Source of the DNA: Bacillus sp. cl95
Lineage (GTDB): Bacteria; Bacillota; Bacilli; Bacillales; Cytobacillaceae
Reading direction: 5' to 3'
DNA: 57,624 bases
Assembly (NCBI RefSeq): GCF_900115925.1
Contig: NZ_FOYF01000009.1
Span: 1-57,624 of the forward strand
Shown: positions 10,962-19,067 of the stretch, one piece after another
Layout of the letters: the number at the start of each line of letters is the position of its first letter
Numbering within the stretch: position 1 is the first letter of the stretch
The notes under the pieces: generated by a model
What the model was told of the DNA's origin: nothing
The model's database searches: none
The model's input: only the letters and a program-made list of their open reading frames with translations
Made by a program: the position numbers and the translations under genes

Positions 10962-11840
10962 CTATTTCGTCTGTTGCTTTAGCTCTTCAAGTTCTTCTTT
11001 TGTGTACTGATATTTCTCATTACAAAAATGACAGTGAGCTTCCGCTTTTCCATCTTCATCTATCATAGCTTGAATTTCTTCTTCCCCTAAACTAATGATA
11101 GCGTCTGCAAATCGTTGCTTTGAACATGTACATTGGAAGGAAATAGGCTGAGTTTCAAGAATCTTTACTTGCCCTTCCCCTAAAACTGCTGCCAATATTT
11201 CCTCAGGTGTCAATCCTTCTTGAATCATTTTTGAAACAGGCTTAATCGTTTTCAATCTATCCTCAATGATCGTAATCGTTTCATCTTTGATTCCTGGCAT
11301 CAATTGAATGATAAAACCACCCGCTGCAAGAATACTGTTATCTGGGTTAACAAGTACTCCGACACCTACAGATGATGGGACTTGTTCAGATGTTACAAGA
11401 TAATAGGTAAAATCCTCACCGAGTTCACCTGATACAATCGGAACTTGACCTGAGAAAAAGTCTCTCATTCCAAGGTCTTTTACTACGGTCATCATCCCGT
11501 CTGTACCAACAGCTCTTCTGACATCAAGTTTTCCCTGTTCATTTAAGTCAAAATGAGTTTGTGGATTCGTAACATATCCGCGTACTTCACCTTTGGCATT
11601 GCTGTCCACAAGAATGTTCCCTAATGGACCGCCACCTTCTATCTTTATCGTAAGTTTATCTTCACCTTTTAACATTGCACCCATCATTACTCCTGCGGTC
11701 ATTGCTCTTCCAAGAGCCGCAGAGGCAGTCGGCCAAGTATGATGGCGTCTTTGGGCCTCACCCACACTTGCTGTACTACAAACCGCATAAGCACGAATTT
11801 GTCCGTCATACGCGAGGGCTTTAACTAAATAATCGTTCAT
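10962..11840 (-). CDS. hslO: Redox-regulated chaperone Hsp33
   Basis: Cytoplasmic holdase switched on by oxidation. The 292-aa protein has the HSP33 N-domain ('[22 protein letters not shown]') and the C-terminal zinc redox switch with Cys237-x-Cys239 ('QCTCS') and Cys270-xx-Cys273 ('HCHFC'), the complete four-cysteine set. AAGGGG precedes the ATG. It lies 25 nt downstream of coaX, the same neighbour as in B. subtilis. Confidence 0.97.
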   Translation of the reverse strand: MNDYLVKALAYDGQIRAYAVCSTASVGEAQRRHHTWPTASAALGRAMTAGVMMGAMLKGEDKLTIKIEGGGPLGNILVDSNAKGEVRGYVTNPQTHFDLNEQGKLDVRRAVGTDGMMTVVKDLGMRDFFSGQVPIVSGELGEDFTYYLVTSEQVPSSVGVGVLVNPDNSILAAGGFIIQLMPGIKDETITIIEDRLKTIKPVSKMIQEGLTPEEILAAVLGEGQVKILETQPISFQCTCSKQRFADAIISLGEEEIQAMIDEDGKAEAHCHFCNEKYQYTKEELEELKQQTK

Positions 11841-11865
11841 TCTTAAACCCCTTTCTAGTTGTGTG

Positions 11866-12645
11866 CTATTTCTTTATCATGTCCATATTTCGTTTATAGA
11901 TAAGTTGTAATCCTTTTAAAGTTAAGAACGGATCGACAATATCAATGATATTCGATTCCTGTGCAATCAAGCTTGATAATCCCCCCGTAGCAATAACAGT
12001 TGGCTTTACATCGCTTTGGTCCATCATTCTTCTGACGAGACCTTCAACTTGTCCTACATAACCATACAAAATACCCGATTGCATAGCTGCAACGGTATTC
12101 TTGCCGATAACTCCATCTGGTCTGGCTATTTCAATTCTTGGAAGTTTAGCAGCACGAGAATAAAGTGCTTCTGTTGAAATATTAATACCTGGAGCAATTG
12201 CCCCTCCCATGTACTGCTTGTGTTCATTAATATAACAATAAGTCGTTGCCGTTCCAAAATCGACAATAATTAATGGTCTTCCATACTCCTGTATTGCCGC
12301 TACCGCATTTACAATACGGTCCGCCCCAACTTCGCGCGGATTCTCATACTTGATATCCAATCCAGTCTTGATGCCAGGACCAACGACTAGGGGTTTTACA
12401 TGGAAATATTTTTGACACATTCTTTCTAACGCAAACATGATCGGAGGGACAACGGATGAGATAATAATACCGTCGATTTCCTCAAAAGAGAGCTGTGCGT
12501 GCTCAAATAAGGATCTGACAATCATACCGTATTCATCCTCAGAACGGTTCCGATTTGTTTCAATCCTCCAATGATGTTTTAATTCTTCACCTTTATATAC
12601 ACCTAAAACAATATTTGTATTTCCTACATCAAAAACAAAAATCAA
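11866..12645 (-). CDS. coaX: Type III pantothenate kinase
   Basis: Phosphorylates pantothenate, the first step of coenzyme A synthesis. The 259-aa ASKHA-fold protein shows the N-terminal '[13 protein letters not shown]', 'ISSVVPP', '[12 protein letters not shown]' with the catalytic Asp, '[13 protein letters not shown]' and 'GGAIAPGI'. I chose TTG at 12643-12645: GTGG stands 8 nt upstream within GTGGTGAT, and the protein then begins [11 protein letters not shown], as in close relatives. The ATG one codon upstream would lie too close to the Shine-Dalgarno sequence. Confidence 0.95.
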   Translation of the reverse strand: MIFVFDVGNTNIVLGVYKGEELKHHWRIETNRNRSEDEYGMIVRSLFEHAQLSFEEIDGIIISSVVPPIMFALERMCQKYFHVKPLVVGPGIKTGLDIKYENPREVGADRIVNAVAAIQEYGRPLIIVDFGTATTYCYINEHKQYMGGAIAPGINISTEALYSRAAKLPRIEIARPDGVIGKNTVAAMQSGILYGYVGQVEGLVRRMMDQSDVKPTVIATGGLSSLIAQESNIIDIVDPFLTLKGLQLIYKRNMDMIKK

Positions 12646-12692
12646 CATCATCACCACTTTATTGAAATTCATTCTTCTTTTACACTGCAAAC

Positions 12693-12701
12693 ATCATATC
12701 A
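12693..12701 (-). promoter_or_regulatory. Extended -10 promoter for coaX
   Basis: TGA-TATGAT, an extended -10, lies about 48 nt before the coaX start. The -35 is poor (TTACAT at 18-bp spacing), so the extended -10 probably carries recognition. It serves the coaX-hslO-yacD operon, which is cut off from ftsH by a terminator. Confidence 0.5.
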
Positions 12702-12720
12702 TAATTCATACAAAACATGT

Positions 12721-12745
12721 AAGAAAAGCGCAAGGGTCATCAGCA
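12721..12745 (+). repeat. Fragment of a dispersed 'GAAAAGCGCAAG' repeat
   Basis: The AAGAAAAGCGCAAG stretch matches the left end of the repeat copies at 27926-28099 and 33668-33788, after which similarity fades. It is a short remnant between coaX and the ftsH terminator. Confidence 0.4.
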
Positions 12746-12808
12746 CAAGCCAAAAACGCTTGGACTGCGAAAATAATCCATATCGACAAATTCGCCATAT
12801 TCAGCAAT

Positions 12809-12839
12809 GAAAAAAGAGCGCTCAGAGAAGCGCTCTTTC
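12809..12839 (-). terminator. ftsH terminator
   Basis: Stem AAAGAGCGCTTCTC / (T)GAGCGCTCTTT followed by T's on the minus strand, directly after the ftsH stop. Confidence 0.85.
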
Positions 12840-12842
12840 ATA

Positions 12843-14813
12843 TTATAGATCTTTATTTGCGTTAAGATCATCGATCGGTAGATTCTCTAGCGGTCTTTGC
12901 TCGCCAATTGATAACGGATCTTCATCTTTTTTTGCAGAGATGTTCACTTTCACATCATCTGTTTTAGACATCCTATATTCTAAAGAAGTACGGTCAAGCA
13001 TTGCCCCTTTATCCCATAGATGTTTGATTTGTTCCGCATCAAGCGTTTCTACTTCAAGCAATGTATTAGCAATCAAATCAAGCTTATCGCGATTTTCAGT
13101 AATGATTTTTCTCGCTCTTTCGTAGCTCTCTTTAATAATACGTTGCATTTCTTGATCAATTTCAAATGCGATAGCATCAGAATAGTTCTGTTCATTGTGA
13201 AGGTCGCGTCCAAGGAATACTTGACCACCTTGCGCTTGGCCAAACTGCATTGGTCCGAGTTTATCACTCATACCATATTCAGTGACCATTTTTCTCGCAA
13301 TACCAGTAGCACGTTGGAAGTCATTGTGAGCACCTGTACTTACTTCACCGAACACAATTTCTTCAGCGACACGGCCGCCTAAAAGCCCAACAATCTTATC
13401 AAGCAATTCAGGCTTAGTCATAAAGTAACGGTCTTCTTTTGGAAGCATTACAGCATAACCACCAGCTTGACCACGAGGTACGATTGTTACCTTGTGAACC
13501 ATATCTGCTTCATCAAGAACGAGTCCGATAACCGTATGTCCCGCTTCATGGAAAGCAACAATATTGCGTTCTTTCTTCGAAATGACACGGCTCTTTTTCG
13601 CTGGTCCAGCAATGACACGGTCTGTTGCTTCATCTAAGTCTTCTAATTCAATCTTTTTCTTATTTTGACGAGCAGCAACCAAGGCTGCTTCATTTAATAA
13701 GTTTTCTAAGTCTGCACCAGAGAACCCTGGTGTACGCATAGCAATACTCTTAAGATCGACAGTTTCATCTAAAGGCTTATTTCGCGCATGAACCTTTAGC
13801 ACTGCTTCACGACCCTTAACATCTGGGCGATCAACCGTAATTTGACGGTCAAAACGGCCTGGACGCAATAACGCAGGGTCTAGAATATCCGGACGGTTTG
13901 TTGCAGCAACAATGATAATACCTTCATTGGCACCGAAACCATCCATCTCAACTAGTAATTGATTCAATGTTTGTTCACGTTCATCATGTCCTCCACCGAG
14001 ACCAGCACCACGCTGACGGCCAACGGCATCAATTTCATCGATGAAAATGATACAAGGAGCATTTTTCTTAGCTGTTTCAAATAAATCACGTACACGTGAT
14101 GCACCAACACCGACGAACATTTCAACGAAGTCGGAACCACTGATAGAGAAGAACGGAACTCCTGCCTCACCAGCAACAGCACGTGCAAGTAAAGTTTTAC
14201 CTGTTCCTGGAGGTCCGACTAACAAGACACCTTTAGGAATGCGTGCACCAAGCTCTGCGAATTTACGAGGATCCTTAAGAAACTCTACTACTTCTACAAG
14301 CTCTTGCTTTTCTTCATCAGCACCAGCTACATCTTTAAAACGAACCTTCTTCTTATCTTCATTATATAGCTTGGCTTTGCTTTTGCCGAAATTCATAACT
14401 CGGCTGCCTCCGCCTTGCGCTTGATTTAAAAGGAAGAAGAATAGGATAAAGATAATGACAAACGGGATAATGCTTGTAAAGAATGTAACCCAACCGCTTG
14501 TTTCTTTAGCAGGCATTACATCTACCTTAGATTTTGCCTTATCAATGCGATCAAGCATTACATCACTATTTGGAATATAAGTAAGGAAATACTGATCCTT
14601 TTTGTATTCGTTGAGTTGCCCGCGCACCTCATAAACACCACGTTCAGGTTGCATTTGGAAAGTCTTTACGTCACCTGATTCTAGCTTTGTAACAAATTCA
14701 TTATAGGTAAGGTGCTTTGTCGCTTCGTTGTTTCCATTAAAGAAGCTAACAACACCTATAATGACTAAAAATATCAATAAATAAAAGATGGTATTACGGA
14801 ATATCCGATTCAT
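12843..14813 (-). CDS. ftsH: ATP-dependent zinc metalloprotease FtsH
   Basis: Membrane-bound AAA protease for quality control and regulated degradation; in Bacillus it is needed for sporulation entry. Of 656 aa: two membrane segments (about 7-25 and 110-132) flank an extracytoplasmic domain. The AAA module follows, with Walker A 'GPPGTGKT' (about 205), Walker B 'IIFIDEID', pore loop '[12 protein letters not shown]' and arginine fingers in 'RPGRFDRQ', then the zinc site 'HEAGH' (about 427) and a C-terminal helical region. GGAGG precedes the ATG. Expression is probably monocistronic from its own promoter to the terminator at 12809. Confidence 0.98.
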   Translation of the reverse strand: MNRIFRNTIFYLLIFLVIIGVVSFFNGNNEATKHLTYNEFVTKLESGDVKTFQMQPERGVYEVRGQLNEYKKDQYFLTYIPNSDVMLDRIDKAKSKVDVMPAKETSGWVTFFTSIIPFVIIFILFFFLLNQAQGGGSRVMNFGKSKAKLYNEDKKKVRFKDVAGADEEKQELVEVVEFLKDPRKFAELGARIPKGVLLVGPPGTGKTLLARAVAGEAGVPFFSISGSDFVEMFVGVGASRVRDLFETAKKNAPCIIFIDEIDAVGRQRGAGLGGGHDEREQTLNQLLVEMDGFGANEGIIIVAATNRPDILDPALLRPGRFDRQITVDRPDVKGREAVLKVHARNKPLDETVDLKSIAMRTPGFSGADLENLLNEAALVAARQNKKKIELEDLDEATDRVIAGPAKKSRVISKKERNIVAFHEAGHTVIGLVLDEADMVHKVTIVPRGQAGGYAVMLPKEDRYFMTKPELLDKIVGLLGGRVAEEIVFGEVSTGAHNDFQRATGIARKMVTEYGMSDKLGPMQFGQAQGGQVFLGRDLHNEQNYSDAIAFEIDQEMQRIIKESYERARKIITENRDKLDLIANTLLEVETLDAEQIKHLWDKGAMLDRTSLEYRMSKTDDVKVNISAKKDEDPLSIGEQRPLENLPIDDLNANKDL

Positions 14814-14849
14814 CCCTTACCTCCTCCCACGGTCAGCAAACTATTTTAA

Positions 14850-14879
14850 ATAGTATCATAGAAAATCATTCCAATTCAA
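14850..14879 (-). promoter_or_regulatory. ftsH promoter
   Basis: TTGAAT (14874-14879), 18-bp spacer, extended -10 TGA-TACTAT (14850-14855), about 37 nt before the ftsH ATG. Confidence 0.55.
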
Positions 14880-14939
14880 GGAATTACACTTGTACACATA
14901 GCTTGGTGGCATGTTCTTGGATGTGCATGAAAACTAGTT

Positions 14940-15494
14940 TTATTCTTCGTCGTTGTTTGTATAAACTTCAGGTTTTAACACGCCTATATAAGGAAGGTTA
15001 CGGTACTTTTCAATGTAATCCAAACCGTATCCAACTACGAACTCATCTGGACAGATAAATCCTACATAATCAGCTTCAATTTTTGATTTTCGGCCTGTAG
15101 GCTTATCCAGTAGTGTTACAATCTTAACGGAATTTGCTTTACGGTATTTAAATAAATCCGCAAGATAGCTCAACGTCAAGCCACTATCAATGATATCTTC
15201 CACAATTAAGATATCTCTGCCTTCGACTGAAGTATTAAGGTCTTTCAAGATTTTCACTTCGCCTGAAGAAACGAAAGCATTACCGTAGCTTGAAACATCC
15301 ATGAAATCCATTTCAAGATAAGTATCCATTCTTTTCAACAAATCAGCCATAAAAGGCATTGCACCTTTCAATACTCCGACTGCTAATGGCAAGCGATCTT
15401 GATAGTCTTCTGTCAACTGAGCAGCAAGTTCTTTAATCTTTGCTTGAATTTCTTCCTCTGTAAACAGCACTTTTTCGATATCATTTTTCATCAT
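14940..15494 (-). CDS. hpt: Hypoxanthine phosphoribosyltransferase
   Basis: Salvages hypoxanthine and guanine with PRPP to IMP and GMP. The 184-aa type I phosphoribosyltransferase shows '[16 protein letters not shown]', the PRPP signature '[14 protein letters not shown]' (about 95-108) and the purine-contacting '[12 protein letters not shown]'. The first of two ATGs (15494) is taken; AGGGGG lies 11 nt upstream. tilS ends 33 nt before it. The tilS-hpt-ftsH order is the Bacillus one, and in B. subtilis TilS and HprT form a regulatory complex acting on ftsH. Confidence 0.96.
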   Translation of the reverse strand: MMKNDIEKVLFTEEEIQAKIKELAAQLTEDYQDRLPLAVGVLKGAMPFMADLLKRMDTYLEMDFMDVSSYGNAFVSSGEVKILKDLNTSVEGRDILIVEDIIDSGLTLSYLADLFKYRKANSVKIVTLLDKPTGRKSKIEADYVGFICPDEFVVGYGLDYIEKYRNLPYIGVLKPEVYTNNDEE

Positions 15495-15527
15495 TTCTTT
15501 TTTTGCCCCCTAGAAGATCGTTACTTG

Positions 15528-16910
15528 TTAGTTGTATGTAAAAAGGATATAACTATTAGCACATTTGTTAGTGTCTTCATAAGCTGACTTTTTCAAACCC
15601 GGTAACCAAAGAATCTTACCCTCCCCATTTGTGACAATGGGCCAACTTTCTCTCTCATTCAGCGGAATCTTTTGATCAATGAAAATGTCCTTAATTTTTC
15701 TAGTTCCTGCCATTCCTTTCAATGTCATTCTGTCACCATTTTGTCGAGAGCGAATGATGAATGGCTTTTTCATATCATGCATAGCAAAAATGGAAATTTT
15801 CGAATGAAGTGAAGGAACTGGATTATCCGTATATTCCATAGTTAAGCTTCGCCCATTTGGAAGTATGATTGTACCCGGCTCAGTCAATTCAAAACAATAA
15901 GCTTCTGACTTCTGCCCTTCTAAAATGAAATGGCCACGCTGATAGGAACGGATAATTTTTAAACCATTTGGAAAGTCGAGCGTTCCAGATGGCTGAGGTC
16001 TATGAAGCAAGGAAAGCGCTTGGTCAATATGTACAGCTGAAAGAGATGCGGGTTTTTCCTTATAAAGATAGTTTAATATTAGTTGAATACCTCTTCTTTG
16101 TAAAGGCATTGGCATCGCTGCAAATGTTTCGATATCCGCTGTAATACGACCATTTTCTCTTTTAATGATTACTGTATTCATTTTAAGAGCGGTTAATTCC
16201 TGCAGAAGTGCTTCATCTTCTTGTATCTCTTCACTAAATCGTTGAAAATGCTGATGAACAAGCGGGTTCTCTGACTTAAGAAATGGCACGACGTGTTTCC
16301 TAAACCGATTCCGACCATAGTATCCTTTTTCATTACTAGGATCGTTCCGAGGAGAAAGACCATGTTGGTCACAATACTCTCGAATTTCTTCCTTCGTCAC
16401 ATCCAACAACGGCCTAACAATATTCCACTCCTCAAACGAACGAATAAACGGTATTCCTGCACGCGCAGCTCCGGTACTCCCCCTCGTCAGTCTCATAAGA
16501 ATGGTTTCGATTTGGTCGTCACCATGATGGGCAAGGGCTAGCCAATCGCATCCCCGCCTTTTCAGCACCTCTGCAAAGAAAGCGTATCTGCATTCTCTTG
16601 CCGCGACTTGAGAGCTTTTTCCGGTAGCAGCAATAACTTCTGGTACATTTATTTGTGCCATTTCAAAAGGGATACCTCTTTGTTCACAATAGTCTTTCAC
16701 ATACACCGCATCAGCAAACGATTCTTCACCGCGAAACATGTGATCTACATGGGCGGCCACAAGTGAAATGTTCCACCTTTTTCGATTTTCATTAAGAAAA
16801 TGAAGTAAGGCCATCGAATCTGGCCCACCAGAAACGCCTACGACGATTCGTTTATCTTCAAAAGAAAAGTTGTGTTGCTTTACAAATTTTTTGAGATTAG
16901 TTTCAAACAT
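15528..16910 (-). CDS. tilS: tRNA(Ile)-lysidine synthetase
   Basis: Converts C34 of the CAU-anticodon tRNA-Ile to lysidine so that it reads AUA. The 460-aa protein has the PP-loop 'VSGGPDSMALLHF' (26-38), 'HVDHMFRGEES', 'ALAHHGDDQIETILMRL' and 'RPLLDVTKEEI', then the TilS substrate-binding and C-terminal domains ('SLTMEY' and 'RKIKDIFIDQKIP'). I chose ATG at 16908-16910, with AAGGA 10 nt upstream; a start 66 nt earlier adds atypical residues. A possible promoter is TTGAAC (16955-16960), 18 bp, TATACC (16931-16936). Confidence 0.95.
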   Translation of the reverse strand: MFETNLKKFVKQHNFSFEDKRIVVGVSGGPDSMALLHFLNENRKRWNISLVAAHVDHMFRGEESFADAVYVKDYCEQRGIPFEMAQINVPEVIAATGKSSQVAARECRYAFFAEVLKRRGCDWLALAHHGDDQIETILMRLTRGSTGAARAGIPFIRSFEEWNIVRPLLDVTKEEIREYCDQHGLSPRNDPSNEKGYYGRNRFRKHVVPFLKSENPLVHQHFQRFSEEIQEDEALLQELTALKMNTVIIKRENGRITADIETFAAMPMPLQRRGIQLILNYLYKEKPASLSAVHIDQALSLLHRPQPSGTLDFPNGLKIIRSYQRGHFILEGQKSEAYCFELTEPGTIILPNGRSLTMEYTDNPVPSLHSKISIFAMHDMKKPFIIRSRQNGDRMTLKGMAGTRKIKDIFIDQKIPLNERESWPIVTNGEGKILWLPGLKKSAYEDTNKCANSYILFTYN

Positions 16911-17100
16911 GATTCCAACTTCCTTAAAAAGGTATACATTCTTTACCCTCAGTTGTTCAATAAAAAACGTACCCACTATTCCTATTGTTTAGTTGCTGAT
17001 TTAAATATATACGATTACATTGTGAATTGGTTTCATATTTTTTAAATTCCAGCTCTCTTAATGCTTAGTGTTGACTTTTATGAGCTATGGTAGAGAAAAT

Positions 17101-17197
17101 CCACTCGCTTTCCTAATCCCAACCGACAAGCCTCCTCGGTCATTCCTCGCTGCGGGGTCTTTACAGTCCGTTTTTCCGAAGGAGTATAGCGGGTTCC
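17101..17197 (+). repeat. Degenerate copy of a GC-rich Bacillaceae intergenic repeat
   Basis: In the 328-nt gap between yabT and tilS lies a stretch with the landmarks CACTCGCTTTCC, GCCTCCTCGG, TGCGGGGTCT and AAGGAGTATAGCGGG, in the same order as in the repeat at 49725-50028. The two ends can pair to form a long imperfect hairpin. It is non-coding. The remainder of the gap (16911-17100, 17198-17238) shows only the weak tilS promoter. Confidence 0.65.
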
Positions 17198-17238
17198 CTA
17201 CTTACAACTATTAATAGTGTCATTTAAAAGAGCTTAAT

Positions 17239-18246
17239 TCAAAGAACTTGTCCAAAAATATATAAAGCGTAGAAAAGAGAAATAATTGCTACAATTAGTA
17301 ATGTCTCAGCGAATCCACCTTTTTTCTTTTTCTGAACAACCGTTGTTCGAGTTTGGTTATTAGTAACTTGTGCCGCAGTATGATTCCTTTGGACCCGGCT
17401 TGCGTTTGTTTGTTTTGTGGCAGGAGCAACTCTAGCTGCTGGTTTCGGATTCATCAATGCTACCAAATCACTTCTCATCTGCGAGGCATGAGTATAGTGC
17501 CCTTGCAGTGCTTTTAAGATGATACCTTCGTAAGGCTTAAGTTCAGGCTTTTGCCTAATCGCAGCACTCAATTGAGTAAAACCTCCAGTTGTTTTTTGAA
17601 AACGGTTCGGATAGGCGGTATTGATCATCACCATCGCTAAAGCAAATAAGTCGTAACCAGGGTCTGCTTTCCGTGAGCCTAATCCCCAGTAACCTCTATC
17701 ATAAAATTCGGTGAATTCCTTGATGGCACGACCTTGTATGGTCGTTCCCCCTACATCAATACAGCGGATTCGGGGTGGCGGTCCTGTAACAATTAAATTC
17801 TCTGGCTTTAAATCACCGAATATCCAACCATTTTGATGAAGTTTGTCCAAGTCAGAAAGAAGTTGAAGAAGTAACACGCTTGTCCACGATTTCCCTTTAT
17901 GCCCTAAAAAGCTTAAGAAATCTCGCCCTTCTAAATATTCCATTACATAGAATGATATATTTCCAGTACTTTTCTGCCAATCATCCACATCAAGTAAAGA
18001 AGGTCCAAGGGCAGACCCCTGGACCTTTGCAAAGGATTTTAATACATTCACCTCAGATGTAATAGACATGCCATTGTCACTCATTTTCAAAGCGACATGC
18101 TGATTTTTGTACTGGGCAAGATAGACGACCCCATTTGCCCCGAATCCCAATTGCTTCAGAATCTTGTAACGGTTTCGATGCCACTTTCCCTCTATAATAG
18201 TCCCTGGGCTAACACTACATTGACTCTTCAAAGAATGATTCATCAT
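17239..18246 (-). CDS. yabT: Membrane-anchored Ser/Thr protein kinase YabT
   Basis: Hanks-type kinase; the B. subtilis orthologue acts during sporulation, phosphorylates RecA and AbrB-family proteins and is activated by DNA. Of 335 aa, the kinase domain (about 27-260) shows a glycine loop 'LGFGANGVVYLA', lysine in 'VALKMS', the catalytic loop 'GDLKPENLIV' (HRD replaced by FGD) and 'IDVGGTT' at the DFG position. A Thr/Gln/Lys-rich linker with 'VQKKKKGG' leads to one C-terminal membrane segment (about 315-334). There are no PASTA repeats. ATG at 18244-18246 is taken, overlapping yabS by 32 nt; a GTG one codon earlier is possible. Confidence 0.92.
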   Translation of the reverse strand: MMNHSLKSQCSVSPGTIIEGKWHRNRYKILKQLGFGANGVVYLAQYKNQHVALKMSDNGMSITSEVNVLKSFAKVQGSALGPSLLDVDDWQKSTGNISFYVMEYLEGRDFLSFLGHKGKSWTSVLLLQLLSDLDKLHQNGWIFGDLKPENLIVTGPPPRIRCIDVGGTTIQGRAIKEFTEFYDRGYWGLGSRKADPGYDLFALAMVMINTAYPNRFQKTTGGFTQLSAAIRQKPELKPYEGIILKALQGHYTHASQMRSDLVALMNPKPAARVAPATKQTNASRVQRNHTAAQVTNNQTRTTVVQKKKKGGFAETLLIVAIISLFYALYIFGQVL

Positions 18247-18952
18247 CACGTGAAAGAAGGCTCCTTAAAGAACGTTTTTGTTGGAAAGAAGAAATAGCTT
18301 CCTTAATGGCAGGTCCCGTTGGTGTTATGCCACCGGTCGTTAATTTCGGAAATATGCTTGTCAACACTTCGAGCCTAGGTGTCCAATCCAGCAATTTTTC
18401 GACATCATCCCTTTTCCCGGGAAATACGTAAACAGAGAACTGGTTTTCTCCTGATCTCGCATTTAAGCTAAGCGACAAGTCTAAAAGTGCTTCTTTAACT
18501 GTTTGCAGTTTGTGTTTCATGCTCGCACTCGTATCGACAAGAATCAACACTTCAAGGTCTACCTTCTCACCCAATTCATCGACAACTTCCATGACTTCGC
18601 CTCTTTTTTCTGGCGGAAGGTCTTCAACAGTTTGTGAACGTCCAAGGATTTGTTGGAGTTCTCGATTAACGACTCCTTGGATGGTTTGTGTCATAGCTTT
18701 TCGAGTGACCATTTGTACGGTATGTGCCAACTGTTGTGCGTATACTACCTGGCTTACTCCTCCGCCAGACAGGGCTATGTCTTCAATTTCCTTTAACCCT
18801 TGATCATCAATGACATCTTGCTCCATCACACCAATGACATTTACAGTAATCCCTTGTTCATGTGCAAGGGCTGCCATTGCAATTGGATCTTCCCCTTGAT
18901 TGGAACAGCCGTCTGTTAACAATAAGATTTGACGAATCTTCCCTACATGCAT
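18215..18952 (-). CDS. yabS: von Willebrand factor A-domain protein YabS
   Basis: The function is not established; it is conserved between spoIIE and yabT in spore formers. The 245-aa protein reads as two Rossmann-like halves: the N-terminal half starts with 'ILLLTDGCSNQGED' and the C-terminal half 'VDLEVLILVDTSASMKHKL' carries a perfect MIDAS motif (DTSAS, about 137) with a TGG/TPTG loop. No signal peptide or membrane segment is visible, so it is cytoplasmic. Start ATG at 18950-18952, GGGGG 7 nt upstream. That Shine-Dalgarno sequence is one arm of a 9-bp inverted repeat (see the separate entry). The 3' end overlaps yabT. Confidence 0.88.
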   Translation of the reverse strand: MHVGKIRQILLLTDGCSNQGEDPIAMAALAHEQGITVNVIGVMEQDVIDDQGLKEIEDIALSGGGVSQVVYAQQLAHTVQMVTRKAMTQTIQGVVNRELQQILGRSQTVEDLPPEKRGEVMEVVDELGEKVDLEVLILVDTSASMKHKLQTVKEALLDLSLSLNARSGENQFSVYVFPGKRDDVEKLLDWTPRLEVLTSIFPKLTTGGITPTGPAIKEAISSFQQKRSLRSLLSRDDESFFEESM

Positions 18953-18955
18953 ACA

Positions 18956-19010
18956 AAATCCCCCTCTACGCTTCGAATTGTTACCATTTTCGACGGTTCG
19001 TGGGGGATTT
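18956..19010 (-). promoter_or_regulatory. Stem-loop covering the yabS ribosome binding site
   Basis: On the minus strand AAATCCCCC (19002-19010) is exactly complementary to GGGGGATTT (18956-18964), and the G5 tract is the yabS Shine-Dalgarno sequence. The loop is 37 nt and can form a small CGAA/TTCG stem. It may hold the site closed. A weak terminator for spoIIE is the alternative, but the loop is long and the T tract short. Confidence 0.5.
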
Positions 19011-19067
19011 ATACCTATACTTCTGAATTGTTGCTTCTTTTTACTTCAATTTGCATTCATTCTATTA

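Noticed and set aside
12721-12808. A small gene between coaX and ftsH
   Set aside because: The stretch is a repeat remnant plus the coaX upstream region; no frame with a ribosome binding site.
14041-14424. A 127-codon plus-strand frame inside ftsH
   Set aside because: It is the reverse of the conserved AAA domain; no promoter or ribosome binding site, low-complexity Ser/Pro-rich translation.
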